The position numbers and the translations under genes are program-made. Source: Saturnia japonica (Eukaryota; Arthropoda; Insecta; Lepidoptera; Saturniidae). Taken from it: a stretch of 64,000 bases of DNA. This document shows, piece after piece, positions 34,733 to 45,420 of this stretch; the stretch's first letter is position 1; each line of letters starts with the position of its first letter. The notes under the pieces are model-generated. The model worked only from the letters and a program-made list of their open reading frames with translations, searched no databases and was not told where the DNA came from. The stretch covers positions 496,001 through 560,000 of the forward strand of contig CM065323.1 of the NCBI GenBank assembly GCA_033032175.1. Reading direction: 5' to 3'.

Positions 34733-35375
34733 GTATACTAGCTGACCCGCGCAACTTCGTCTGCGTCACATTTCAGAGAGAACGAGAATGGGTCGTAGGC
34801 ACCCATAATACAATTGTAAAGGAGCTGAAACTAACTTTATTTTGTTGCGGAGTTATTTTAAAACTGTGATATCTCCTATGATATTCATTGAAATCAATTA
34901 CTGTAAAGGGAAATTTTGTTCAAAATTAAATACTTGTGATGAATAACGTATTTATTTCGATAAGGATTAATACCATTAATATAAAAACACCTTCGCAAAT
35001 AATTCATTATTTTAAAACAAATTTTATTACCATAAAAAAGGTTATATTAAGTGAAGCTTAAAAAATAACCAATATATACATTTTTTTTAGAACTTTTTAG
35101 GAGAAACAATTCCATCACCCACTATTGTTGCGTAACTTTAACCATTTACGCAGCGCACGTAGTGGAAGCTCTCAAAAGGAATAAATTTTCCCCGTTTTTG
35201 CAACATTTTTCATTGATGCTTCGCTCCTATTGGTCGTAGCGTGATGTTATATAGTCTTCCTAGATAAATGGGCTATCCAACACACAAATAATTTTTCCAT
35301 TCGAAACATTAGATCATGAGATTAGCGCGTTCAACCAAACAAACAAACTCAGCAGCTTTATAATATTAGTATAGT
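34733..35375 (+). repeat. Dispersed repeat R3, copy 2 (643 bp)
   Basis: The start is ATACTAGCTGACCCGCGCAA and the end is CAGCAGCTTTATAATATTAG, TATAG. The right third matches 4341-4609 in reverse complement (GCTCCTATTGGTCGTAGCGT, GATAAATGGGCTATCCAAC, then AAACAAACAAACTC). The AT-rich centre is unique in this window. It is non-coding. The class is undecided between an RTE-like LINE tail and a Helitron-like element, since no TIRs are visible. Confidence 0.7.
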
Positions 35376-35994
35376 AAATAAATAATGATACGAAAACTAG
35401 GACGCCACATAAATTATAAAACATGAATTATGCAAGGAGAAAACAAAGTTGTTCAGTATGATAATAATTATCTTACAAGAATTTTGATGATTCTCAAATA
35501 CTTTTATTCCTCAGCGTGCCCGCTAGAGGCGCTACTAGTACACCTCTGAAAGAAATTGTATTTTCTTTCATATTATTTGAAAAAATATCAAACATCACAT
35601 TCGAGTAGAAATTTTTGATAACTGATAACTATTTGCCAAATGATGCATCAGTTGTATTCGTAGATGTGTGAACCTATACAAACCAAAACTGTAACGTTAG
35701 TTTTACAATAGTGTAACACCCACACAATGATATTAAGGTTAATGAACATTTCGCAAGACGCGCCCGATCGTAGCCGGTGAATAATCGACATATAACAATC
35801 CGTAGCGAGCCGAAACAAATCGGGTGCCATTGTGTTGTCGCTTCTCTTTAAATATACAACGGAATGTCTGTCTGTCTGTGATCTGTATAATAATGTTTTA
35901 AGGAATCAGCCCGATCTCGCTACGTACGGTAAAGATTTTAATCCTATAGCTGTTGAACAGTCTTCCAAGATCAGGTTTTTGCACGTAACTTGAA
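35376..35994. other. AT-rich sequence with a small GC-rich patch
   Basis: Near 35520-35545 is a short inverted match to repeat R2. The patch at 35755-35830 supports a 60-codon minus-strand frame with no recognisable motifs. A GTCTGTCTGTCTGTGATCTG microsatellite-like word lies at 35866. Confidence 0.45.
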
Positions 35995-36412
35995 GAAGCA
36001 AATGCTTATTGTGGGTGTTCCTTAGAAGATAGATGTATTATACTCTCCCGGGCTTTTTTGTAGGTCTTTTAATGCTTTTGATTATGTAGTACATTAATTT
36101 GCTATAACTCTTATAGTTTACTCAGCGTAAGCCATTTAAGCGCCCGAATTGATTCATCATGACCAGTTTTTTTTAAATGTACGGAATTCTATATCTTTTC
36201 TAAAATAAAATTGGTCTAAGTTACTTCCTATAAATTCAGCTGTCTACCAGTGAAAGTTCCGTCAAAATCGGTCCAACCCTTTCGGAGATTACCTGGAACA
36301 AACAGACAGACAGACAAAAGTTTAAAAAATGGGTGTTTTGTTATAGCTATCGTATATACTTTCATATACATTTAGTAAAAAAATGTTATTTTGACATTAT
36401 AAACATATAGAT
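35995..36412 (+). repeat. Dispersed repeat R5, copy 1
   Basis: This block matches 56970-57360 in the same orientation. Shared segments include AATGCTTATTGTGGGTGTTC, CTTAGAAGATAGATGTAT, TTACTCAGCGTAAGCCATTT, GCGCCCGAAT, CGTCAAAATCGGTCCAACC, TTTCGGAGATTACC, GGAACAAACAGACAGACAGA, and GTTATTTTGACATTA. It is non-coding. The CAGA-rich region near the 3' end is typical of abundant insect repeats. Confidence 0.75.
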
Positions 36413-36424
36413 TAGCAGATGTCA

Positions 36425-36500
36425 AGTCATATCATCAACCGAAAGACGTCAACTGCTAGATATAGATCTCCCTCAAAAATCACCACAAAGCTCGAGGTCA
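36425..36500 (+). repeat. Fragment of an abundant lepidopteran repeat (GACGTC-CTGCT type)
   Basis: CCGAAAGACGTCAACTGCTA followed by GATATAGATCTCCCTCAAAA resembles a LINE-associated repeat I recall as GACGTCCACTGCTGGACATAGGCCTCC-like. There is only one copy here, so support is from memory alone. Confidence 0.35.
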
Positions 36501-37172
36501 CTCAAATGTCCGATGGAGCTGAAGAGTTCTCGAGTGGGGGTAGACACGAGAAATCATATTATCATCATATACCATGAAAATATTTAATAAAAAATTAATC
36601 ATTGTTAATGCTTAGTAAGTACACTGTCAAAAAATTGATATTAAAAAACAAAGATGCAACTGCCATCAAGAACATCAATACGACTTTTGCTAAAACAGAG
36701 CCAGGAGTAAAGAATAGTCAAAACAGTAATATATGAAATCGATCATGGAGCGATGAGCTTGACCAAAGTGTGCGAACTTTTCGTTCGAACAGTTCGTAGC
36801 GAAGTCTACCGCGGTCAAATGGCTTAACAAAAAAGTATAATAAATTGCAATGAAAAACAAAATCATGGATGTGGTATATGAAATAATTGTAGAATTCAAT
36901 GCGTTATGACATAAATGTTATTGTTAAAGGAAGATTAAGTGGTAAACTGTGTCATCGTTAAAATAGTTATAATGTTTTATAATGCTTACATACATATACC
37001 AGTTGGTAATGAGTAATGACCATGTTGACAGGTCCACTAAAAGTTCTTATCGGTTCTTCCCCATGACGGGAATTTTTACACGCTGTTTGTTTATCAGCTG
37101 CAACGTTCATAACCTCATTTTACATTTTTTTTTATTTGTATAAATTACTTACTAAATTCATTACCTATACAA
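36501..37172. other. AT-rich sequence, nothing recognised
   Basis: A 69-codon minus-strand frame at 36690-36899 starts with ATG and is hydrophobic, but has no supporting splice or repeat signal. Confidence 0.5.
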
Positions 37173-37290
37173 GCCCCGTGGCGCAGTGGTGGTACGCACT
37201 GCTAATAATCGAGAGTTCGCGGGTTAGTGCCCCGCCCCGCACATGACTGACTTTTCTGTGATGAGCATAATTGTCTGAATGTTAAAAATC
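37173..37290 (+). mobile_element. tRNA-derived SINE head, family S2
   Basis: GCCCCGTGGCGCAGTGG begins a tRNA-like block with box A at 37179-37189. After CTGCTAATAATCGAGAGTTC comes a degenerate box B (GCGGGTTAGTGCC), then the body GCACATGACTGACTTTTCTG. A nearly identical head is familiar to me from SINEs of butterflies. The mutated box B and the absence of a paired acceptor stem argue against a functional tRNA. Confidence 0.78.
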
Positions 37291-37461
37291 TATATATTCA
37301 GCTATATATCAGTCGTTTAGTTATCATTATACAAGTGTTGCATAGTTTGAAATTAAATGGCCGTGTATGAAAGTCGCTACTTGACTCATTTCAATTTTGG
37401 CGCAATACATAAATATTTTCTGTAGTATTTGACTTATTAAACCAATATTTATCGCTTTCAG

Positions 37462-37565
37462 ATATAAAACGTGTAAGATGGCTACATTTTCGCTATGTAG
37501 TATCTGCTGTATATTAATAACATTTATGACAAAGTGTATCGAGATTTTTACAATTATGAACGTTT
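37462..37565 (+). CDS. Candidate start-codon exon with signal-peptide-like leader
   Basis: The acceptor TTTATCGCTTTCAG ends at 37461. After 16 bases of leader comes AAGATGG, a good initiation context with A at -3 and G at +4 around the ATG at 37478. Translation gives MATFSLCSICCILIT then FMTKCIEIFTIMNV, a hydrophobic run at residues 4-17 compatible with a signal peptide. The exon then meets TTT|GTAAGTG, a strong donor with the GT at 37566-37567, in phase 1. Phase-1 junctions directly after a signal peptide are common in secreted and membrane protein genes. Reading through would stop after three more codons. The exon side of the donor is weak, and I do not recognise the protein. If real, the promoter block at 3.3 kb could supply its 5'UTR. 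Confidence 0.35.
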
Positions 37566-37734
37566 GTAAGTGTTAAATGTTTGTTTTCGACTCATATAAT
37601 GTCACATCAGATATAATATACAGATATAATAAACTAATATAGCTGACAGCGGTTTCTAGGTTCTAAAAATATAATAATATTGTTTTCCTTTAATCGAACA
37701 ATAACTATTAATTCAAGACCAGCTTTAACAAGCT

Positions 37735-37985
37735 AAATTTTTAAAAACAAAAAATACTCTACTTCAACAAAAACACTTGAGTAAACAAAATATTTTTCTA
37801 TTTGTTTCCCAGACATCATGCTTAAATATTCATTCCCAAAATTAAAACGAATCTAACGACACTTCGTATGCTAAAGTCCATCAAGCCGTTTAGGCTACAG
37901 AGCGTACAAAAAAAGTAGATATACATACATACATACACTCGAATAACATAACCCTGCTTTTTCGCAGTCGGGTAAAAAAGGTTCA
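37735..37985 (+). repeat. Dispersed repeat R6, copy 1
   Basis: This is matched in reverse complement by 42058-42290. Shared segments are TTTTTCTATTTGTTTCCCA, CTTAAATATTC, GACACTTCGTATG or GACACCTCGTATG, TCCATCAAGCCGTTTAG, CTACAGAGCGT, CATACATACATACA, and GCAGTCGGG or CAGTGGGG at the end. A (CATA)n microsatellite lies inside (37923-37936). It is non-coding. Confidence 0.75.
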
Positions 37986-40245
37986 ACTAATCTATTGTAT
38001 CCTCATATTGAAAATTAATATTATAGTATAAGCTTTGTTATTTTTTCTGTTTTGTTTATTTTTGCATTATAATTTTATTTATAACCACAATCACAACCGA
38101 TGTTAACTGATGATGTTTTGCATAATATAACAGCTAGAAAAATGGACTGACTCTTTTTTTATAGTTTAGGAAACAAACAGAGAGGTGCAAGACGATTTTT
38201 TTATATTTTAATTATCATACTGGCACTTTTTTTTAAAACCATATTATTGTTGATTGGATACTATTTTACATTATCGTATTTCGAAGCTCAAATCCATTTC
38301 CTTCGTCGCTGCTTCTAAAAGAACTTCCAATTTTGACTAGCAAAATTTATTTTAACTCCGACTCTATTAAAGCAATTCCCTTTCTATTGTTTCCCATGTC
38401 TGAAGGTTATAGTGAGTCGCACCCCATTAAATACACATATATCGTGTTTTATATGGTAGTTAGCAGCGTGACAAATGCCATAGCAAATCGGTTATGAGAA
38501 TTAATTGTTGAAGCACCGTCCAATCGGCATTGCATTATAAAATTTTATTGTGCAATGTAATCGTTACGTACAGGTATATTCGCTTTCAAAATCATAGATA
38601 ATCATTAATCACAGCTTAAATAAAAGATTAATTGTTTTGATCCTTTCTAACATTGAACTTTTTAGGTGTCTCTGTTGTATATTAAAAAATGTGGGTAATA
38701 AGTAATAGAAAATTATAACCTTCATTTGTAATAGTCAGTGACAATTAATAACCGATGAGAAAGATTAATCCTTTAATAACAAAGCCAAGGACCTAGTTAA
38801 ACCAAATATACTTATCGACTTACAAAAAAAATCATTTCGTTGCGTTGCCAATTACTACTAATTTTAAAAGAGCTTTGAGCCTTGCGATAGCTTTTGTTTC
38901 AAACAAAAAAAAATACACATTATGCTGGTGTTTGGGGCACAAATTGCCCGCTGTTTAGATCAGTGGAGCCATTGAAAATATATTTTAATAAATGTAACTT
39001 AATACGTTTGACTTAAATATAAACAGTTCTCCTGGTCTCTACCGACTCCAATAAAGATTTACATAATAAACAAAGCATTAGCTATTTGTCTTAAGTACCA
39101 GGCGGACATTAAAATTCAAAAGCAGAGAGCATGAAATTCGGAATTATAATCAGCAATCAGATGAAAGCGCAATCAAGGCTTATTACCGTGCCCACTGGTT
39201 GCGATGATGATGCTTATTTACACCTTTTCTGATAACTATATTTTGACAGTTATTTTTCTATTTGCGTTTATTTCGATGTCAAATCGTAAAGTAAATAAAA
39301 ATATAATTGAAACTTGTTTTCCAACTGCTGAATTGACCTTAATCATGGACTCGATTTTAATGCCATCATTTACCAAATACCAATTAATTAATATTATTTA
39401 ATCATTACTGATATTGTGCAATATCTATTAAGAATACATAATTAAGATTTATACCTGCAATTTCCTCTTAATCGATTAACGAGAAGAGGCCGTCTGTAAT
39501 AGACGTTATAGTGTAGTGTTGTTACAGTGTTGAAACTCAAACGCAAGATTGTGTATAGAGTTTGATATCCATAGCGAAAAAGATAAAATATTTGTATATC
39601 AAGATTTATTGTTAAACGGTTTTAACTTCTATTTATCATGGATTTGAACTTGTTAAGAAATAACACGAAATAAAAATCGTGTTACAACAAGCTTATCCAT
39701 TAATAAAAGACGTGAAAAGTTTATTGGCTTCGCTGGTTTATATAATATAAATAAAGCCACATTACAGTTACATAATTAACTGTATTAAATTAATTTATAG
39801 TTAAAATCTGTTAATTTATAGTTATGCAATGTTGCCAGCTGAGTAAGTTACAACGTTTATATGTATGTCTCATACAAAGTTAGTTTTCATACATTCTTGC
39901 AAACTTTTCAATCCATTCTATTTTTTATAATAGAGTTTAAAAATATAATTACGTAGGTAGTTTATTAGTTTTCTAAGACTAGTCTGTGGTGTGTACTAGA
40001 TAGGCATCAAGTATAACAAGTATGTAAGTTAGACTATAGAATTATGTGAGTAGGTCATATTAAATACGGCCAGTCTATGGAATGTTGACGTATATTATGT
40101 TTAAAGAACATATGAAACAGATTCATAATCTTTCTAAATTTAATTAGAATTTTTAATAACAGTATTTTTTTATTCGTTTAGTTGTTTATGTTTAGCACCA
40201 CGTAGTTCAGAAAATGTGAGTACCTGGTACTTTTTTATACTGCAA
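37986..40245. other. AT-rich sequence, nothing recognised
   Basis: Stops are dense. A 65-codon frame at 39204-39401 has chance composition. Confidence 0.55.
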
Positions 40246-40370
40246 AGATAGCGAACAAGGATGATGGTAAGCGATTACCGTAGCTTATGGAAATTTGTAA
40301 TACAATAGGTATCACTAGTGCATTCCCGACCTTAAAATCCCTTGGGATAAAGACCCCAAGGAATCAAATC
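40246..40370 (-). repeat. Dispersed repeat R4, copy 3
   Basis: In reverse complement: ATTCCTTGGGGTCTTTATCC, GGTCGGGAATGCACTAGTGA, ATTTCCATAAGCTACGGTAA and CGCTTACCATCATCC match the order of the copies at 13.4 and 31.8 kb. It abuts the 3' end of the LINE fragment that follows. Confidence 0.65.
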
Positions 40371-40376
40371 AAAATA

Positions 40377-40990
40377 ATCTTTATTCAATTCAGGCCCTAA
40401 AAAGGCACTTACGAACGTAAGAACACTATTACCGGTCCGAAAAACATCCCAGTCATCGAGAAGAACCGGTAAGAAAGTCGATCGGGTTTATCTTTTTTCC
40501 AACTAAGTATACAAAAGTGTTAATATAAAATAATAACAATAATTTGGTGGATGCACAGAGAGGAAGTCGCTTTCAGACATCACTATCATTCACATAATGA
40601 CCTACCCTATAACTACCTTTTGACAGTAAAACCAGCTTGACATGGTCCTTGAACTTGTTGTCTGGTAAATCAGTAATGTGCTTCGGGATCTTATTATAAA
40701 ACCATACACTATTACCTAAAAAAACTTTTATTAGTCCAATAACTACAATAACACGGTACGACTAATTTATCTCTATGTCTAGTATTAACATTGTACTGAT
40801 CTTTGACAAAATCTAATTTGACTAAGTTTTTACATTAAGTTATCAAGGATGTATTAGGAGGGCAACATATTCACGAAGTCTCAAGTTGTTAATTGCTCGA
40901 ACTGCTCGCTTTTGTAATATAAATATGGTATCTACTTCGGCTGCTGAACCACACAGTGCCCTGATAGTCACCTTAGGAATACAACACAGG
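40377..40990 (-). mobile_element. LINE-B 3' end, copy 1
   Basis: A minus-strand non-LTR retrotransposon remnant: the C-terminal part of ORF2 (upper coordinates) followed by a 3' UTR running down to 40377 with an AATC/AAAT-rich end. The UTR words ATCCCAGTCATCGAGAAGAA and AAGTCGATCGGGTTT recur in the second copy at 43.8-44.4 kb. Confidence 0.8.
40573..40980 (-). pseudogene. LINE-B ORF2 C-terminal fragment, copy 1
   Basis: The minus-strand frame reads LGNSVWFYNKIPKHITDL, PDNKFKDHVKLVLLSKG, YRVGHYVNDSDV to a TGA at 40573-40575. Upstream, another frame reads GSAAEVDTIFILQKRAVRAI and a degraded ..NLRLREYVA. The W/G-S-A-A-E..IF.LQKRAVRAI and LGNCVRFYNKIP pattern is the C-terminal tail found after the reverse transcriptase in jockey/CR1-like LINEs of insects (from memory). 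Frames are broken between the two segments and no reverse transcriptase is left. It is inactive. Confidence 0.72.
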
Positions 40991-42057
40991 TTATTTGTTT
41001 GCGATCTTCTGTAGGTTGGAGTTATTCCACCAGTCGGACTGCTCCAAGTAGAGAGAAATGTACACAGAAATTTATCTGTGGATGTTTCTGTTTATATCTC
41101 CGGCATCCAAAATACCAATCCTAATTTTAGGTTAAAATATAATTTTGTTAAAGTTGAGTAAATCCACTGCTATGAGTATTAAACTGTGACAAACAGTGAT
41201 GCGTCCATTCGCGCGTACAGGACAGAGCTGCGTTGCGCAATTATTACAGAAAAAAGATTGATTTACCACTATAACTGAACGCTACGTAATCATACTTACT
41301 TTACAGGTAATTAATTAAAAAATAACTAACATGAGTTCATGTTTATTTGTTGGTTGGTTGGTTCACTTAGTTGGAACCTTGTATTTTCGATGTTCGTAAC
41401 GCTTCAAATTCCTGCTACCGCTATGAATGAAATTCGCCCTTAATTGAAGTATGCAATAAGAAATATACATTGTTTTATCATATGAATAATGCTTACGTTA
41501 TATTTACGTAAATACGTTTCACAATCAATAGCGCAATGAAATAATTGTAAATGTGTTTGTATGTCATATTCACAAATTATAGAGATATTTTCTCTGTACA
41601 AAATACCAAGTAATTCGTTATTTTATTACTATGTACTACTAAGACTACAAAACCAAAGAGTCGTGAGTCATAATTTGGATTTCAAAATTGAACAATCAGT
41701 GCTAACAATAAAGTTGTCTATCCAAACATGAAAATGCACATGAAGTGTGATATTGTGTGTCGCAATCAAATAAATGAAACGTCCTCATAAATTAATTAAC
41801 AAAACTTTGAACCAATTAGAATTTAGCATCCGACGAAACCAATTAGTAAATATATTATACAATACATACTTTATGTGATTAATTTAGTGCAATTATGTAA
41901 CTTATTATACATTATTTAATTATGTCTCTTCAACTTATTAGCATGAGGTGGACATAGTTATTGGTAACAATTAATGTTCTTTGAAGATATGTTTCCTTGA
42001 TAATTATCGGTGCGTCTCGTATTATTTATGATGTCGAATTCACAAGTTATTTAATTT
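40991..42057. other. AT-rich sequence, nothing recognised
   Basis: Possibly a little more decayed LINE-B near 40990-41050. Nothing else was seen. Confidence 0.5.
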
Positions 42058-42290
42058 GAGTTTTTTATTATTTTTCCCCACTGTGAAAAACGACGGATTA
42101 TGTTTTTTCAGTGTATGTATGTATGTCTATTTCTTTGGCACGCTCTGTAGTCTAAACGGCTTGATGGATTTTATCATACGAGGTGTCATTAGAAGATTAA
42201 TTATGGAAGTGACATGGCTATGGAATATTTAAGTACGACGTTTGGGAAACAAATAAAAAACAAAAATAGAAAAATAGTTTTGTGTGATTG
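42058..42290 (-). repeat. Dispersed repeat R6, copy 2 (inverted)
   Basis: Reverse complement of the family described at 37735-37985. It includes an ATGTATGTATGTATG microsatellite corresponding to the CATA run of copy 1. Confidence 0.75.
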
Positions 42291-42630
42291 TTTTTTGTTT
42301 TTGTTGCAGTTGGGTATATTGTTTCCTCTTTAATAATTAATTACATATGAATATAAAATTTGAAACATTCTTTCGTGAAGTAGCAGTGCGCTCGCGCTGC
42401 CTATTGAATAATATGGAGTGTTTTGTTAAAAATACTCGATTATTCGATTGACTATAGATGGTTTCTTAGTACTAAAGATGACACTGATTCTTCTCGCCCA
42501 GTAAATACTGTGTGGGTTGGTTCTGTACCAACTCCTCCTTACGTAAGAGTTCACTTAGTGTCCTTATGTTTTATTTCTTTCTTACAGCGAAGTTTTTTTT
42601 GTTTGTTGTAGTACCTCACTGTACATTTAG
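42291..42630. other. AT-rich sequence, nothing recognised
   Basis: A 62-codon plus-strand frame at 42423-42611 begins with a TTG-type start and has no motifs. Confidence 0.5.
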
Positions 42631-42703
42631 CATACATACCATCACGCCTGTATCTCCGAAGGGTTAGGCAGAGGTGAACTAATGTACACCCACATTTCGT
42701 CGT
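42631..42703 (-). mobile_element. SINE family S1, 3' fragment
   Basis: In reverse complement: ATGTGGGTGTACATTAGTTC, ACCTCTGCCTAACCCTTCGG, AGATACAGGCGTGATGGTAT, GTATG. This matches the last third and the tail of the SINE at 32714-32977. The tRNA-like head is missing. Confidence 0.85.
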
Positions 42704-43784
42704 AACATTCAGATTAACAAAAATTTATTTCCTTTGTATATAGGTTGTATCATAAGCCTTACCTTCATGTGGGTTAAGGTAATACCAATAAACCGTAGAA
42801 ACTGTTCTTTGATGTAATATCTAGCGGTCCAGCCGACCGAACGACGACACCGATAAAAATAGGTCATAAGTCAAATCTTTGTTGTAATCGCACAGTGTAT
42901 GCCCATATTATGTACTATTCTTTCATAATAAACTGTCGATACTTTAATCCCAACTATCGATTAATTGATAGTGATTTGCACGATCGATTAATTGATAGTT
43001 AATTGATGTTTAACCAACATTGGTTCCAACTAATTCTTAGAAAAAACAACTCATTTCAGACTACTATCAAATGTGAGGTTGGTTTTACGTAGCTAATCAG
43101 ATTGGCTGCAGATCTGTTTGCTAAAACTTATCATTAAAAACGAGCTCGCCTTACAGTAGCCGCATACGATGTGTAACATCTGCCATATAAATTAGTTTAT
43201 ATATCAGCACGCTTTATACACAACATTGTAGTTTAAACGCACAGCTGATGCGTTCTCTATCTCTATTTCCCTTTCTCTTTCTCATCACACACACGCTGTT
43301 GGCTGCCAGTACCAACCTCTCGGAAAAAAGGTTGGCCCCGGTTTCCTCCCTGCTACCGGTTAGCGGTTACTGTCCCATTTCTCGAAATCACTCTACTCAA
43401 TGACCTCAATCACCCTAATGATAAAAATAATTTAAATAATTGATTATAATTATATTTACTATAATATATAGTTACGTTTTAATAACTAATGCTTAATAGC
43501 TAGACAAACTAGCAGATCTCAATACGCGATGTTACGTAGCGTTTACGCGAAATCAGTTTTACTTCAAGACTAATTAAAACTTTATTATTTTACGAATTAA
43601 ACATAAATCTTGATAGATTGGAATTGTTCTGTCATAGGATTCGTTGGTAATAATGATTTAGATACGTTGAGTTCCATAGGAGAAGTCCAGTGGTGGGGAG
43701 AGTAAACAACGAAAAATCGTAATGGGACGAGGTTATTTCTTAAGAATTAAATTTACGCACTTAACATGCATTTATTGCACTCAA
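42704..43784. other. AT-rich sequence with a pyrimidine-rich patch
   Basis: A CT-rich run lies at 43253-43285 (CTCTATCTCTATTTCCC, TTTCTCTTTCTC). No coding signal was seen. Confidence 0.5.
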
Positions 43785-44400
43785 AATCGAAAATGTTTTT
43801 ATTCTGTTTAGGCTCTAAGAAGACACTTATTAATGTCAATACACTACTACTGGTTTGGAAAATATCCCAGTCATAGAGAAGAACCAGCAAGTAAGTCGAT
43901 CGGGTTTGTCAACATCTTCTTTAATACAAATTTTACATTAATTAAAATGTAAGCATTATCATTTTCAGTAGATATAGGTGCATAGAGAGACTCATATCCA
44001 GACATCACCGTTATTCACGTAATGATCTACCCTATAAACACCCTTTCGATAATAAAATTTGCATAACATGATTCTTGAACTTATTATCCGGAAAATCGGT
44101 AATGTGCTTTGGAAGTTTATTGTACAACCTAACACAATTACCTAGATGGAATGGCTATTTTTTAATATTTATTTTATTTTATATCTATGTATTGGGAGGA
44201 CAAAGTTAAGATAATAAATTCTTGAAACTTGTTCCTCAATGATTCGCAAGATCCCATATCATAAATTGCTCGAACAGCCTGTTTTTGAAATCTACCTCAG
44301 CTGCTGATACCCCACAGTAAAATACCATAGGACATTAAAATAAGCGAAATAGACCAGCCTAGCAGTAGCAATATCAGTTAACTGGCGAATCTGCTTTTCT
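43785..44400 (-). mobile_element. LINE-B 3' end, copy 2
   Basis: Same order as 40377-40990. The 3' UTR has ATCCCAGTCATAGAGAAGAA and AAGTCGATCGGGTTTGTC. The ORF2 end reads LGNCVRLYNKLPKHITDF, PDNKFKNHVMQILLSKG (minus strand, about 44020-44150). An extra base after the KG codons shifts the frame relative to copy 1, so the YRVDHYVNN end lies in another frame. Upstream, ISAAEVDF and, in a shifted frame, QAVRAIYDMGSCESL are legible at about 44225-44325. It is inactive. Confidence 0.78.
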
Positions 44401-44934
44401 ATTATTATCTTGTCACTTTTGCATTTGCACACACATTTGGCATTAATGATTGTAATAAATTAAGGTTCTTAAAACCCAATAGAATGACGCGGACGCTGGA
44501 CGGTTCGTGAGAGAGTGGCATACACTTAATGTCCAGTTAGATTAAGGGTTGCAACATAACAGTCTCGTCAGATCAACTTTATGAGATTTAATGTGTACTT
44601 ATACAAGCACACTTAACCAGATTTTATGAATTACGTATAAACTTTACAACTCCAGTCATGCAAATCTTATTGTTACACAAAGGAATTTCAACGCACCATT
44701 GAGCTGATAACCACTTTGTGATGCAACGTCACGCTTCTGGTGATATCTGCCATCATCATTCACTATGTTATTAGGATATGTTTTTGTATATCTTTATTGA
44801 ATTTAGGAACTTACTTTAAAAAAATCACGACAGTCCGTCCCATCTTAACTTTCTTTAACTTGGTTCTTACAAAGCTGAAGTCGTGCACTAATAACAAGCT
44901 TCCATAAAATGTTGGATTACTCGCTCGCAGCTGT
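44401..44934. other. AT-rich sequence, nothing recognised
   Basis: Lies between LINE-B copy 2 and the jockey-like tail. No signals were seen. Confidence 0.5.
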
Positions 44935-45174
44935 ATAAAGGCTACAAGATAATCTGCTTTTTAAGACTGTAGAACCACCTCCCGGCCAGTATGTATTCCT
45001 TCTTACGACATAAGATCCTTCAAGCGTAACGTGAAGTGATATTTAGGCATGGTGGTTTTACAGCAGCGACCGCCGATTAATTCCGGATCTATCGGTGGTC
45101 ACCGTGTATTTGGATTGTACTGTTCTTACCATCAGAGACAGGTCCTAAAATTTGTCGAGCTACTATAAAAAAAA
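44935..45174 (+). mobile_element. Jockey-like LINE 3' end, copy 3
   Basis: TAGAACCACCTCCCGGCCAG, TTACGACATAAGATCCTTCA, AGCGTAACGTGAAGTGATAT, GCGACCGCCGATTAATTCCG, GATCTATCGGTGGTCACCGT, TTGGATTGTACTG, TTACCATCAGAGACAGGTCC, ending in GCTACTATAAAAAAAA. The whole order matches 59417-59636. Only the last codons of ORF2 and the 3' tail are present. Confidence 0.78.
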
Positions 45175-45304
45175 GGATTTTCGTTGAAGGTTATTTCGAC
45201 CACATTCTGTCAACAAAAGTGGCAACATCTTCAATCAATCGAAACGTCTGGAACACATTTTATCCAACTACACCTATGACCTCTATATCTTCTGATGTTA
45301 AGTG

Positions 45305-45420
45305 ATGGTGGTCCAAGATGGAATACGCAAAGCCTAGAGTAGGATTTTCTTTCAAGTAAGGTTACCGAAACGTACCTATAAGTGCTTGGCGTCAGATTTT
45401 TAACATGAGGAAGGTAGCTA
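45305..45420 (+). repeat. Dispersed repeat R1, copy 3 (partial)
   Basis: GGTCCAAGATGGAATACGCA, AAGCCTAGAGTAGGATTTTC and AAGTAAGGTTACCGAAACGT share landmarks with 190-440 and 30303-30610. Only the first half is present. Confidence 0.45.

Noticed and set aside
37173..37245. Possible functional tRNA gene
   Set aside because: Box B is mutated and the flanking stem does not close; it fits a SINE head.
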